A stretch of DNA of 39,283 bases from Phycisphaerales bacterium (GCA_029260475.1 JAJDDE010000064.1:1-39283), one strand, 5' to 3'. Counted from the stretch's first letter, positions 22,316 through 31,647 are shown. Notes: a model not told the origin generated them from the sequence alone. Program-made: numbers and translations.

Positions 22316-24642
22316 TCGAGTGGCTGCTGGACCTGGACACCCTGCAATTCGGCGCTGAGGGCGTGCGCCTGGGCTTCGAACGCCCGCTCCCGGGCTGGGC
22401 GTGGCTGATGATCGTGGTCGGCGCGATCGCGCTAGCGGGCTGGAGCTACACGAAGATGACGGGCTCGCGCTCGGGCCGCGGCACGCTCGCGGTCCTCCGC
22501 GCCGCCCTGCTGATCCTGCTGGCGGTGCTGATAGCGGGCCCCAAGCTCGCGCGCGTGGACGAGAGCGTGGAGCGCGACTGGGTGCTCGTGCTGGTGGACC
22601 GTAGCGCGTCCATGACGATCCCCGACGTCCAGAACAACGGCGGCCCGCGCGTCACGCGTGAGGCGCAGCTCAGTGAGGCGCTCCGCGACGCGTGGCCCGC
22701 GTTCAAAGAGATCGCCAACGAGCGCACAGTCGTGTGGCTCGGGTTCGATTCTGGTGCCTTCGATCTCGAGTCGGGGCAATCGCTGCGCCTGGGCGAGCCC
22801 GACGGGCAGGCGACGGCGCTCGGCGCGGCGCTGGATCAGGCGCTCGCGCGTGCCGCGGCCCGTCCTTTGTCTTCGGTCGTGCTGATCACGGACGGTCGCA
22901 GCGTGGACTCTCCGACCCGCTCCGCGCTGCGTCGCCTGCGCGCCGAGCGCGTGCCGGTCCACGCGGTAGCGCTTGGTTCGCCCGATCCGGTGGGCGACAT
23001 CGCGATCCGCTCGGTGGACGCGCCGCGCGCCGCCTTCGCGGGCGACGTCACGCCGGTGCGCGTGGACTTGGACACCCTGGGCGCCGCGCCGGACCAACCG
23101 GTCACGGTGCGTCTGGTGGACAACGCGACGGGGTTGGTGCTCGACGAACGACGCGTTGAGCCGGGCGACCTGGACGATCTGGTCACCCTGACGCACAAGG
23201 CGGAGCGGGCGGGCGACGCCTCGTGGTCTGTCGAAGCGATCCCAGACGGCGCGGACCTCGTCGCGGACAACAACCGCGTGGATTTCTCGCTCGAGCTCGT
23301 GGATCGCCCCCTGCGGGTGCTCTACATCGACGGCTACCCCCGCTGGGAGCAGCGGTTCCTCCGCAACCTGCTGCTCCGCGAGGCCTCGATCCTCTCCAGC
23401 GGCCTCATGCTCGCGGCGGACCGGCGCTACACGCAGGAAGGCGACATCGAGCTCACCACCCTGCCCGGCTCGCCCGAGGACTGGGAAGAGTTCGATGTGG
23501 TGATCATCGGTGACGTGCGCCCCGACGTGCTGCGCATCGAACAGCTCGAACAGCTGCGCGACCACGTCGCGACGCGCGGCGCTGGCCTGCTGTGGATCGG
23601 CGGCGAGGCCTCCACCCCCTCGCGCTGGTTCGATACCGAGCTGGGTGACCTGCTGCCCTTCAACCGCAACGGCGCCGATGGCACGCGCCTCATCGATCCC
23701 TTCGTCATGTCCCCCACCGCCGACGCGGACCGGCTGGGCGTCTTGCGGCTCTCCGAAGACCCCACCGACCCGTGGCCCAGCGTGCTCGACGATCCATCAA
23801 CGGGCTGGAGCACCTTCTATTACGGACAGGCGATCGACCCAGAGGGTGTGAAGCCCACTGCGGACGTGCTCGCTGAGGCGACGTCGATCGTGACCGGCGA
23901 CCGCACACCCATCGCGCTGACCATGCGGTACGGCGCCGGGCGCAGCGTGTACATCGCGACGGACGAGCTCTGGCGGTACCGCTACGGGCGCGCCGAGGTG
24001 TTGTACGAACGGTTCTGGGTGCCGCTGATCCGCATGCTCGGTCGCGAGTCGCTCTCGCGTTCGGGGCGTGCGTTGGTCTTCGAAGCGACACCGACGCGCG
24101 CGATCGTGGAGCGCCCGGTGCGCCTGCGCCTCGAACTGCTGGACCAGTCGCTGATCGATGTGGCGCCGCGCGAGATCCGCGTGACGCTCGAGCGCGTCGA
24201 GCAGGCGGGCGACCCCGTCACGGGCGGTGCCACGACCGTCGAAGTCACGCTCAAACGCGACGCCGATGACCCGCGCGTGTACCTCACCTCCTGGCAGCCG
24301 CCCGCGCCGGGCGTGTGGACGGCCCGCCCGGACGACCCGCTGCTCGCCAGCGCCGTGTCGGAGGAGGGCGTGACCGAGCGGATCGAGGTGAGCCTGCCGC
24401 AGGACGAGCTGCGCCGTCCGGAGACGGACCACCACGCGCTCGCGGCTCTGGCCTCGGAAACAGGAGGCGTGGTCGTGACACCCGCGGCCGCGGCATCCCT
24501 CACCGACCTCTTCCCGAACAGAAAACTCCGTGTGCTCTCCGAGCGTGCGGAATCGCTGTGGGACACGCCTCTGGCGATGATCCTGATCCTCCTGCTCGTG
24601 ACCAGCGAGTGGGTCGGCAGGCGGCTGTTGAAGTTCGTGTGA
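22312..24642 (+). CDS. VWA domain membrane protein with GATase-like domain
   Basis: 776 residues. Two N-terminal membrane helices (about 28-46 and 58-76) are followed by a VWA domain with an intact metal site: VLVDRSAS (D96-x-S98-x-S100), a TALGAALDQAL loop and VLITDGRS near 187. Then come a beta-sandwich region, and a GATase1-like fold (LRVLYIDGYPRWEQRFLRNLL near 340, VVIIGDV, GAGLLWIGGEAS near 425). These are the features of planctomycete VWA proteins that sit next to BatA homologues. A C-terminal membrane helix (about 755-772) makes the plan match the preceding protein, so the two may pair. The GTG start overlaps the BatA-like stop by 4 bases. A 123-bp gap with a hairpin follows. Confidence 0.88.
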   Translation: MIEWLLDLDTLQFGAEGVRLGFERPLPGWAWLMIVVGAIALAGWSYTKMTGSRSGRGTLAVLRAALLILLAVLIAGPKLARVDESVERDWVLVLVDRSASMTIPDVQNNGGPRVTREAQLSEALRDAWPAFKEIANERTVVWLGFDSGAFDLESGQSLRLGEPDGQATALGAALDQALARAAARPLSSVVLITDGRSVDSPTRSALRRLRAERVPVHAVALGSPDPVGDIAIRSVDAPRAAFAGDVTPVRVDLDTLGAAPDQPVTVRLVDNATGLVLDERRVEPGDLDDLVTLTHKAERAGDASWSVEAIPDGADLVADNNRVDFSLELVDRPLRVLYIDGYPRWEQRFLRNLLLREASILSSGLMLAADRRYTQEGDIELTTLPGSPEDWEEFDVVIIGDVRPDVLRIEQLEQLRDHVATRGAGLLWIGGEASTPSRWFDTELGDLLPFNRNGADGTRLIDPFVMSPTADADRLGVLRLSEDPTDPWPSVLDDPSTGWSTFYYGQAIDPEGVKPTADVLAEATSIVTGDRTPIALTMRYGAGRSVYIATDELWRYRYGRAEVLYERFWVPLIRMLGRESLSRSGRALVFEATPTRAIVERPVRLRLELLDQSLIDVAPREIRVTLERVEQAGDPVTGGATTVEVTLKRDADDPRVYLTSWQPPAPGVWTARPDDPLLASAVSEEGVTERIEVSLPQDELRRPETDHHALAALASETGGVVVTPAAAASLTDLFPNRKLRVLSERAESLWDTPLAMILILLLVTSEWVGRRLLKFV

Positions 24643-24680
24643 CCCGGAACGCCCGCTGGGCGCTCCACGTCATAGGGGTG

Positions 24681-24700
24681 CGTCCGAAGGGTTTCGGACG
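24681..24700 (+). other. Hairpin between the VWA and coiled-coil genes
   Basis: CGTCCGAA and TTCGGACG form an 8-bp stem with a GGGT loop in the only gap longer than 10 bp inside the seven-gene cluster. No T-run follows, so it is more likely a pause, processing or mRNA-stability element than a terminator. Confidence 0.4.
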
Positions 24701-24765
24701 GGCCGATAGAGATGGAAGAACGGTGACCGGCCACCCCTTGGTCGGTACCGTCAAGGCGGAAGACC

Positions 24766-27700
24766 ATGCCCGAAACCACGCACACACCCCGCCCAAAGAC
24801 ACCCTCAGCGAAGGCCCTCGTGGAGGCGCTCGCGCGCGTCCGCTCGAGGGCCCGCCTGCTGCTGCTGGTCCGCCGGATCGGGCTGCTGGTGGCGCTGGTG
24901 CTGATCGCGGCGCTTTTGGGCGGGTTGCTGGACGCGTGGCTGCGGTTCCCGTCGGCACTCCGCGTCGCGGCGTGGCTCGGCGTGATCGGGTTCGTGGTCT
25001 GGGCGGTCTGGAAATTCGTCCTGCCCGCGGCGCGGTTCTGCCCCTCGCTGACGGACGTGGCACTCCGCGTGGAGCACGCGCGCCCGGAGACCGAGGGCCT
25101 GCTCGCCTCCGCGATGGACCTCTCGGGCGTCGCCGGCTCGGCGGGCGAGGGTGTCGGCGCGGGGCCCACGCACGACGCGCTGGCGGCGCGCGTCGTCACC
25201 GATGCGCTGCGTGCGTTCAAGGCGACCGACGCCCTGGCGATCATCAACACGACCCCCGCCGCTCGCGCCGCCAGCGCGAGCGTGCTGGCGCTCCTGCTTG
25301 TTCTCGTACCCGCCCTGCTCGCACCGAGCCTGTGGACGATCGGTGCCCAACGCATCTTCACGCCCTGGACGGACGCGACGTGGCCCAAGCGGACTGGCAT
25401 CGCCGACGCGACGCGGCTGCACGACGAACGCGTTCACTCGCTCGAAGAGGCGCTGCCGGTTCGAGGCCTGCTGACGAAGTGGCGGCGCGATCCGGAAGCC
25501 GAGGACGTCGCGGTGCGCTACCGCTCGTTCGACTCCAATGGTCAGTCAGGGCGCACGCAGCGTGCGCTGCTCACGATGCAGGGCGATCAAGAGGGCGGAT
25601 ACCTCTTCGAACGGCTCATCGAGCCCTCGGGCAGCGCGATGGAATACCGGCTGGAGACCGAAGACGACGCGACCGAGTGGACGCGGGTCAGGCTCGTTGA
25701 GCCGCCGGCGGTCGCCTCGGCCTCGGTGCGGATCACGCCGCCGGTGTACGCGACGGGCGGCGCCGAGCGCACGGGCGAGGCGCTGGACCTCGGGCCCGGG
25801 TACGACGAGCGGGCCGCGGCCCCCGCGTCGCTCGCCGGCTCGCGCGTGGAGCTCGATATCTCCTTTAACCGCGCGGGCGTGCTGCTGGCGGCGGGCGATG
25901 ACGAGGAGGGCCAGGCGCCCTCGCTCGAGACGCTGCGCAGCGCCCTCGGATCGAGCGCACGGGTCACGTCCTTCCAGGCGTCTGACAACGCGTGGTCCGT
26001 CGAGATGATCCTGAACGACACCACGCGGTTCGTGCTCCCCCTCGTGGACGAGTACGGCATCGCCTCGGTGGACACGAGCGTGTACCGCTTCGACGCGGTG
26101 CCGGACCGCGCGGCGGCTTCGACGATCACGACGCCCGAGCGCGACATGACGGTGCTCCCGGGCGCGGTCGTGGACGTGGAGGCGGAGGGGCGTGACGACG
26201 TGGGGCTGAGCCGCGTGGCGCTGGAGCGTCAGACGTGGAAGCGGAATGTGGAGAGCGGGCCCGGCGGCGCGATGGAGTCCCAGGGCGGCTTCCAGACGGT
26301 CACGGAGGTCTCGCTGGAAGACGGCACGGTCGAGGAGAAAGCGACGGCCCGCGCGGTGCGCGCGTCGTTGGATCTCGCGGAGCTCGGGCTGGAGCCGGGC
26401 GACGAGGTGCTGCTGGCGGCGCTGGCGAGTGACCTGTTCGTGGACGCGAACGGCGAGGCCCGTGCACCGACGCGTTCGTCGGGTCGCGTGCTGAAGATCA
26501 TCGGGGAGGACGAGTTCGTCCGTGAGGTGCGCGAAGCGCTCGCGGGCGTGCGCGAGGGCGCGATCCGTCTCGAGCAGCAGCAGGCGGACCTGCGCGAGGC
26601 GACGGGCGAGCGCGGCGCCGAGCGCACCACGACCCGCGCCCAGGCGCAGGTAGCCCAGCGGCTCGAGCAGCGCCTCGAAGAGCTCGAGAATATCGCGGAG
26701 CGCGTGGACGAGAACCGCCTGGATAATCAGGCACTCTCGGAGCTTCTCGAGGAGGCGCAGAACGCGACCGAACGCGCGGCGCAGAGCGCGTCGAGCGCCG
26801 CGCAGAGCCTGTCCCAGGCGCGCGCCGCGTTGGACCCCCAGGAGACCGACGCCTCGCTCCCCGAGGAGGAGGCCCGGGCTGTCGCAGACGAGCAGCTCCG
26901 GACGGAGCAGGAACTCGCCGACCTCATCGAGATGCTCGATCGAGGCGAGGACAACTGGGTCGTCCGCAACCAGATCACCCAGCTCCTCGAGCAGCAGCGT
27001 GAGATCCAGCAGCAGACCGGCCAGCTCGGGCAGGAGACCGCGGGCCTCACGCCCGAGGAACTCAGCGAGGCGCAGCGGCGCGAGCTCGAGGACATCGTCC
27101 GCGAGCAGGAGGAGCTGGCGGAGGACACCGAGCAGTTGCTCGAAGACCTGCGCGCACGCGAGCAGGCGATGCGCGAGAGCGACCCCGCGGGCGCCGAGGC
27201 GCTGCGACAGGCGGCGCAGCGGGCCGAGCAGCGGCAGACGACGCAGAGCATGCAGGAGGCGGCCGAGCAGGCGCAGCAGAACCAGACCTCCGAGGCGCAG
27301 CAGAACCAGGAGGAGGCGGCTGAGGCCCTCGAGGAGATGCTGGAGGACCTGGACGAGAGCGAGCGCAACCGCAAGGAACAGTTGCGACGGGCGCTCTTCT
27401 CGCTCGAGCAGTCGATCCAGGCGCTCATCGACAGCCAGACCGACCAGATCGCGTTGCTCGAGGCGGGCGGCACCCCGGCACGCGAGCTCGCGCTGAACAT
27501 GGTGCAGCTCGCCGACAACACCAGCGCCGTGAGCGCCGAAGCGCGCGCCACGGGGCCCGAGCTCTCGGGCGTCGCGAACCTGCTCGACCGCGCGCTGGAC
27601 GCACAGGCCGGCGCGATCGGCAAGCTCCGGGGTGAGCCCGCATCGATCGACGGAGCCGCGGCCCTCGAAGGGCGTTCGCTCGAACTGCTCGCCCAGGCGC

Positions 27701-28482
27701 TCGAAGCGACCGAGGCGCTCGAAGAGCAGCTCGAGCAGGAGGAGATGGAGGAGCGCAAGCGCGAGCTCAAGCGGGCGTACCGCGAGGCGCTGGAGCTCCA
27801 GGTCACGCTGCGCGAGCGGACCCGCCCCTTCGCGGAGATGGAGGAGCTCAGCCGTCGCGACCGCGTGCGTCTCCGCCAGCTCGGCCCGTCGCAGGTCGAG
27901 GTCCGCGAGAAGCTCGAACAGATCCGCGACGGCGCCGAGGAGATGGCCGAGGCGCGCGTGTACGACTACGCGCACCGGCGCATGGCGCGTCTGAGCGAAC
28001 AGGCCGAAGAGGCGATGTCCGTCGCGTCGGCGACCGGCGCGGTGCGCCGGCAGGACGCGATCGTGGACACGCTGGCGGACCTCCTCGAATCGCTCGAGGA
28101 CCCCGAGCAGGAAGACGACCCCTTCCAGAACGACGCGGGCCCGCAGGAAGGCGGCGGCGGTGGAGGCGGCGGACAGGGCCAGCCCGAGCAATTGTTCGAG
28201 GACCTGGGGCAGCTGCGGCTGCTGCGCGAGCTCCAGATCATGATCGCCGACGACACCGCGATGGTGGACGGGGGTGGCGAGTCGCTCTTGGGCGACCTGA
28301 GCGCACTGGCGGCGGAGCAGAACGAACTCGCGGGTATCGCGGCGGACCTCATCGAGAAGATCACCGAGAGCCCCGTGCCGCTGGACTTCCTTCCTGAGAA
28401 CGGCGGGCGTTCGCCGTTGGACGACGCCGAACCGGCCGATGGCCTCGATGGCGACGGCACCGAGCAAGGAACCGAATCATGA
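24766..28482 (+). CDS. DUF4175-like giant membrane coiled-coil protein
   Basis: 1238 residues. Two N-terminal membrane segments (about 36-56 and 66-86) and a third (about 168-188) are followed by a beta-rich region (about 200-575) with repeated Ig-like strands (VRLVEPPAVASASVRI, VLPGAVVDVEAEGRDDVGLS). From about 580 to 1125 the chain is a nearly continuous charged coiled coil rich in E, Q, R and A, with Q/E-rich blocks (about 820-870). A Gly-rich linker (about 1128-1140) leads to a final helical segment. The plan matches DUF4175/TIGR02302-type proteins, which are found with DUF58/VWA genes. The long coil could span the periplasm or scaffold the neighbouring VWA proteins; this is inferred. The stop overlaps the next start by 4 bases (ATGA). 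Confidence 0.8.
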   Translation: MPETTHTPRPKTPSAKALVEALARVRSRARLLLLVRRIGLLVALVLIAALLGGLLDAWLRFPSALRVAAWLGVIGFVVWAVWKFVLPAARFCPSLTDVALRVEHARPETEGLLASAMDLSGVAGSAGEGVGAGPTHDALAARVVTDALRAFKATDALAIINTTPAARAASASVLALLLVLVPALLAPSLWTIGAQRIFTPWTDATWPKRTGIADATRLHDERVHSLEEALPVRGLLTKWRRDPEAEDVAVRYRSFDSNGQSGRTQRALLTMQGDQEGGYLFERLIEPSGSAMEYRLETEDDATEWTRVRLVEPPAVASASVRITPPVYATGGAERTGEALDLGPGYDERAAAPASLAGSRVELDISFNRAGVLLAAGDDEEGQAPSLETLRSALGSSARVTSFQASDNAWSVEMILNDTTRFVLPLVDEYGIASVDTSVYRFDAVPDRAAASTITTPERDMTVLPGAVVDVEAEGRDDVGLSRVALERQTWKRNVESGPGGAMESQGGFQTVTEVSLEDGTVEEKATARAVRASLDLAELGLEPGDEVLLAALASDLFVDANGEARAPTRSSGRVLKIIGEDEFVREVREALAGVREGAIRLEQQQADLREATGERGAERTTTRAQAQVAQRLEQRLEELENIAERVDENRLDNQALSELLEEAQNATERAAQSASSAAQSLSQARAALDPQETDASLPEEEARAVADEQLRTEQELADLIEMLDRGEDNWVVRNQITQLLEQQREIQQQTGQLGQETAGLTPEELSEAQRRELEDIVREQEELAEDTEQLLEDLRAREQAMRESDPAGAEALRQAAQRAEQRQTTQSMQEAAEQAQQNQTSEAQQNQEEAAEALEEMLEDLDESERNRKEQLRRALFSLEQSIQALIDSQTDQIALLEAGGTPARELALNMVQLADNTSAVSAEARATGPELSGVANLLDRALDAQAGAIGKLRGEPASIDGAAALEGRSLELLAQALEATEALEEQLEQEEMEERKRELKRAYREALELQVTLRERTRPFAEMEELSRRDRVRLRQLGPSQVEVREKLEQIRDGAEEMAEARVYDYAHRRMARLSEQAEEAMSVASATGAVRRQDAIVDTLADLLESLEDPEQEDDPFQNDAGPQEGGGGGGGGQGQPEQLFEDLGQLRLLRELQIMIADDTAMVDGGGESLLGDLSALAAEQNELAGIAADLIEKITESPVPLDFLPENGGRSPLDDAEPADGLDGDGTEQGTES

Positions 28483-29234
28483 AGACTCCGACGACCGCGA
28501 CATGGTTGCTGGCGATGGTGGCGGGGTGCGCGATCGGCTTCGGCGCGTACGCCCAAGAGAGCGAACCCGCGCCCGCGGAGGAGCCCGCGACCGAGAACGC
28601 GGAACCCGTCGAGGAGCAGGGCGGGCTCGGCAGCCTCGACGACCTCCTGGGCCTGGAAGGCACCGCGGACGATGACGCGACGGCGTCGGACGACGCCGAG
28701 GCGCTGCCCGACGGTGCGGACATCGAGCTCGAGAAGGCGCTCACGCAGCAGGAGGCACGCGATGCCCTCGTGCAGGCGGCCCAGCAGATGAAAGAGGCGT
28801 CCTTCCGCATCGGTGAGGTGAGGGACACGGGCGTGGTCACGCAGCGTCTGCAGTCCGAGATCATCAGCAAGCTCGACGTGCTCATCCAGTTCGCCGAGCA
28901 GCAGCAACAGCAACAGCAGCAGCAGCAACAACAGCAGAGTCAGCAACAACAGCAGCAACAGCAGCAGAACCAGCAGCAGCAACAGGGCCAGCGTCAGCAG
29001 CAACAGCAGCCGCAGCAGCCCGGGAACAACACCGACCGCGAGGACGGCATCGCCGACATCCCCTTCGAGGAGGGCGCTCGGGACGTGATCGATTCGTCGA
29101 GCGCGGGCTGGGGCGACCTGCCCTCGCGTGTGCGCGAGCGCCTCGTCGAGGGCTCGAGCGATTATTTCAGCACGCTCTACGAGGCGTTGACCGAGGCGTA
29201 CTACCGCCGGCTGGCTGAGGAGGCGTCCAAGTGA
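28479..29234 (+). CDS. Exported polyglutamine-tract protein
   Basis: 251 residues. Signal peptide about 1-25 (WLLAMVAGCAIGFGAYAQE), then an acidic Pro/Glu/Asp-rich linker (about 26-85), a helix (about 88-139) with EARDALVQAAQQMKEA, a Gln tract at 141-180 (35 Gln in 40 residues) and a folded-looking C-terminal part containing GWGDLPSRVRERLVEG and ALTEAYYRRLAEE. The helix and the C-terminal segment resemble the last part of the upstream coiled-coil protein in style, so the two may bind. Periplasmic location is inferred from the signal peptide. The ATG overlaps the previous stop and the gene ends in a GTGA overlap with the next, so all three are coupled. No enzyme motif; function unknown. Confidence 0.8.
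   Translation: MKTPTTATWLLAMVAGCAIGFGAYAQESEPAPAEEPATENAEPVEEQGGLGSLDDLLGLEGTADDDATASDDAEALPDGADIELEKALTQQEARDALVQAAQQMKEASFRIGEVRDTGVVTQRLQSEIISKLDVLIQFAEQQQQQQQQQQQQQSQQQQQQQQQNQQQQQGQRQQQQQPQQPGNNTDREDGIADIPFEEGARDVIDSSSAGWGDLPSRVRERLVEGSSDYFSTLYEALTEAYYRRLAEEASK
28899..29018 (+). repeat. CAG/CAA repeat tract (polyglutamine)
   Basis: 40 codons: 26 CAG, 9 CAA and five interruptions (Ser, Asn, Gly, Arg, Pro). CAG and CAA are mixed irregularly, and the longest pure Gln run is 13. Confidence 0.95.
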
Positions 29235-30316
29235 AGCGATGGATGGTGATCGGAACGCTCGGCGCGATGTGTGCGATCGGGTCGGCGCAGGAGGCGGCCC
29301 CGCCGATCGGTGTCGAGGGCGATGGTGTGCCCGCATCGATCGACGGCGCGGAGATCACGCCCGAACTGCAGGACGCGATCGAGCGGGGGCTGGAGACCCT
29401 CGCGGCGATGCAGAGCGATGACGGGGCCTTCCCAGTCGCGCGCTTCGAGCGGCACGTGGGCATCACGGCCCTCGCCTGCCTCGCCTTCATGGCCGACGGC
29501 AACGCGCCCGGGCGCGGGCGGTACGCCGACGAGGTGGAGCTCGGGCTCGACTACATCCTCGACAACGTGCAGGAGACCGGCCTGCTCGCGGGCGAGGACG
29601 TCTCGCACGGGCCGATGTACGGGCACGGCTTCGCGGCGCTCTTCCTGGGCGAGGTGTACGGCATGACCAAGGGCGGGGGCGACGAGGAGCGCTCGCGCCG
29701 CCTGCACGACACGCTTGTGCGTGCCTGCCGCCTGATCGTGGAGTCGCAGAACGACGAGGGCGGCTGGCGTTACAACCCGACGCCCGCCGACGCGGACATC
29801 TCCGTGACCATCTGCCAGATCATGGCGTTGCGGGCCGCTCGCAACGCGGGCATCGAGATCCCAAAGGCCACCATCGACCGCGCGGTGGAGTACGTGCGCC
29901 TGTGCCAGGCCGACGACGGCGGGTTCCGCTACCAGCTCGGGCGAGGCGGCAGCGCCTGGCCCCGCTCGGCGGCGGGCGTCGCGAGCCTCTACTACGCGGG
30001 CGTCTACGAGGGCGAGGAGCTCGTCAACGGGCTCAACTACCTCGAGCAGACCGCGCTGCCCGGGCAGGCGGGGCCCAACGGGCGTCCCGGGGGCGGCTCG
30101 CACTACTTCTACGGGCACTACTACGCGGCCCAGGCGATGTTCCTCGCGGGGGGCGAGCACTGGGCGAAGTGGTGGCCCGCGATCCGGGACGAGTTGCTGG
30201 AGCGACAGACCGAAGAAGGGGACTGGAGCGACGTGTACGGCGACGCCTACGCGACCAGCATGTCCCTGATCATCCTTCAGATGCCCAACCGATACCTGCC
30301 GATCTTCCAGAAATGA
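29231..30316 (+). CDS. Exported alpha/alpha-toroid protein (prenyltransferase/squalene-oxidase repeat family)
   Basis: 361 residues. Signal peptide about 1-19 (MVIGTLGAMCAIGSAQ). The mature part has at least four QW-like repeats, each with Q-x-x-x-G-x-(F/W): LAAMQSDDGAF near 60, VESQNDEGGWRYNP near 175, LCQADDGGFRYQL near 227 and RQTEEGDWSD near 328. These repeats form the alpha/alpha barrel of terpenoid cyclases and related proteins. The DxDD acid motif of squalene-hopene cyclase is not apparent and the chain is about half the cyclase length, so it is probably a binding or structural protein. It starts with GTG overlapping the polyQ stop by 4 bases, and its own stop overlaps the next ATG. 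Confidence 0.85.
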   Translation: MKRWMVIGTLGAMCAIGSAQEAAPPIGVEGDGVPASIDGAEITPELQDAIERGLETLAAMQSDDGAFPVARFERHVGITALACLAFMADGNAPGRGRYADEVELGLDYILDNVQETGLLAGEDVSHGPMYGHGFAALFLGEVYGMTKGGGDEERSRRLHDTLVRACRLIVESQNDEGGWRYNPTPADADISVTICQIMALRAARNAGIEIPKATIDRAVEYVRLCQADDGGFRYQLGRGGSAWPRSAAGVASLYYAGVYEGEELVNGLNYLEQTALPGQAGPNGRPGGGSHYFYGHYYAAQAMFLAGGEHWAKWWPAIRDELLERQTEEGDWSDVYGDAYATSMSLIILQMPNRYLPIFQK

Positions 30317-31647
30317 CCATGCCCCCCACCACCGCCGCCGCCGTTCTCGCGCTCTGGATCGCACCGGGCGTCGCCTTCGCTACGCAGGAGGCCGACGCGC
30401 GCGACGGGGGCGGGTTGCCGACGGGCGTCACGATGATGGCGCTCGATGGGGAGCTGCGCCCCTCGATGGTGCGCGTGACCTCGATCCTCGACGGCGGCGT
30501 CGCGGGCGAGGACCAGCGCGGTCGCCCCGTGGTGTTCGAGGCGGGCGAGTTCGTGGCTCTGGTGCGGATCAACCCTCGCACGGACCTGCGCCTGGGCATC
30601 GGGGTGCGCGACCTGCCGATCGGGGAGGACATGCCCATCGAACGCGCGAGCATGCGGGCCCAGGCCTCGGCGCTGGGCGTGCTGGCGACCACCGACCAGC
30701 GGCGCTACCCGGGCGGCATCGGCGTCTACGTCGAGGACTCCGCGGAGGAAACCTTCGAGGGCGTCACCGTCGCGGAGAGCGTGATGTGGATCGGGGACGG
30801 GACGGTGCTCGAGTTCGATCTCGACGATCTGGCGTTCGTGGTCCGCGAGGGTGCGCCCGCGTCGGTGCGTCTCACGCTGCCCAAGAGCGTGAACACCGAC
30901 ACGCTGCTGCTCACGAACGGCGACATCATCGGGGGGTTCATCGCGGGCGTCGGCTCGGGCGTTGAGCTCGAACGCGACGACGGCTCGCTGCTGACGCTCG
31001 AGATGGAGCGTGTCCACGCGATGGTCTTCGCGAACCCGACAGAGCCCAGCGCCCCGACGCGCGCGTGGTTCGACGACGGCTCGGTGCTCGGGGATCGGTC
31101 GGTGCAGACCTCTGGCGGGCGGTGGGTGACCTTCGGCGACGGCGCCGACGGGACGGCGGACGCGGCGTGGAACACGCGACCGCTCACCTCGCTCCGCGCG
31201 ATCGCGTTCGACGCGGACCGCCTCGTGCCGCTGAGCGATCTGACGCCAGATCGCGTGGTCAGCGACACGCCCGGGGCGACGATCACGCTTGGTGTTCATC
31301 CCGATGACGCGCTGCTCGATGAGGCCCCGGCCCTCGGCGCGTTCGACGTGCTCATGGGGAGCCCGATGCGCGTGGCCTACGCCTTGCCCGACGGCGCGGC
31401 TCGGTTCGCGTGCAGCGTGACGCTCGCCTACCCGGACTCCGCGTGGGCGGATTGCCAGGTCGTCTTCGCGGTCGATGGTGTCGAAGCATCGCGGACGGCG
31501 CTGGGGCGCGAGTCGCCGATCGCATCGATCAACATTGCGCTGCCGTCAGACGCCCAGACGATGACGATCACGCTCGACGAGGGCCGTTTCGGGCCTGTCC
31601 ACGACGCGCTGCGCCTCGCCCGACCGCTCTTCTTGCTCTCGGACTGA
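30313..31647 (+). CDS. Exported protein with NPCBM-like C-terminal domain
   Basis: 444 residues. A signal peptide (about 1-23, AAAVLALWIAPGVAFATQ) is followed by a beta-rich region. One segment (LLLTNGDIIGGFIAGVGSG near 199) has the 'xxxGDxxxGxxxxxxxxxxxVE' look of small SH3-like repeats seen in exported planctomycete proteins. The last 110 residues (about 333-444) look like an NPCBM (novel putative carbohydrate-binding module) domain: ALPDGAARFACSVTLAYP, then VVFAVDGVEASRTALGRE, the place where NPCBM reads 'V...gdG..l.ds..l'. Sugar binding is inferred. The ATG at 30313 overlaps the stop of the toroid protein; a second in-frame ATG lies two codons later. Last gene of the cluster. Confidence 0.75.
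   Translation: MTMPPTTAAAVLALWIAPGVAFATQEADARDGGGLPTGVTMMALDGELRPSMVRVTSILDGGVAGEDQRGRPVVFEAGEFVALVRINPRTDLRLGIGVRDLPIGEDMPIERASMRAQASALGVLATTDQRRYPGGIGVYVEDSAEETFEGVTVAESVMWIGDGTVLEFDLDDLAFVVREGAPASVRLTLPKSVNTDTLLLTNGDIIGGFIAGVGSGVELERDDGSLLTLEMERVHAMVFANPTEPSAPTRAWFDDGSVLGDRSVQTSGGRWVTFGDGADGTADAAWNTRPLTSLRAIAFDADRLVPLSDLTPDRVVSDTPGATITLGVHPDDALLDEAPALGAFDVLMGSPMRVAYALPDGAARFACSVTLAYPDSAWADCQVVFAVDGVEASRTALGRESPIASINIALPSDAQTMTITLDEGRFGPVHDALRLARPLFLLSD

Noticed and set aside
25546-28467. Minus-strand open frame of 973 codons, Leu-rich
   Set aside because: It is the mirror of the Glu/Gln-rich coiled-coil gene (GAG/CTC complementarity gives Leu and Arg). No independent signals.
28899-29018. 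CAG/CAA tract as a CRISPR-like or microsatellite array
   Set aside because: It is within a continuous reading frame with signal peptide and flanking overlaps; there are no spacers.
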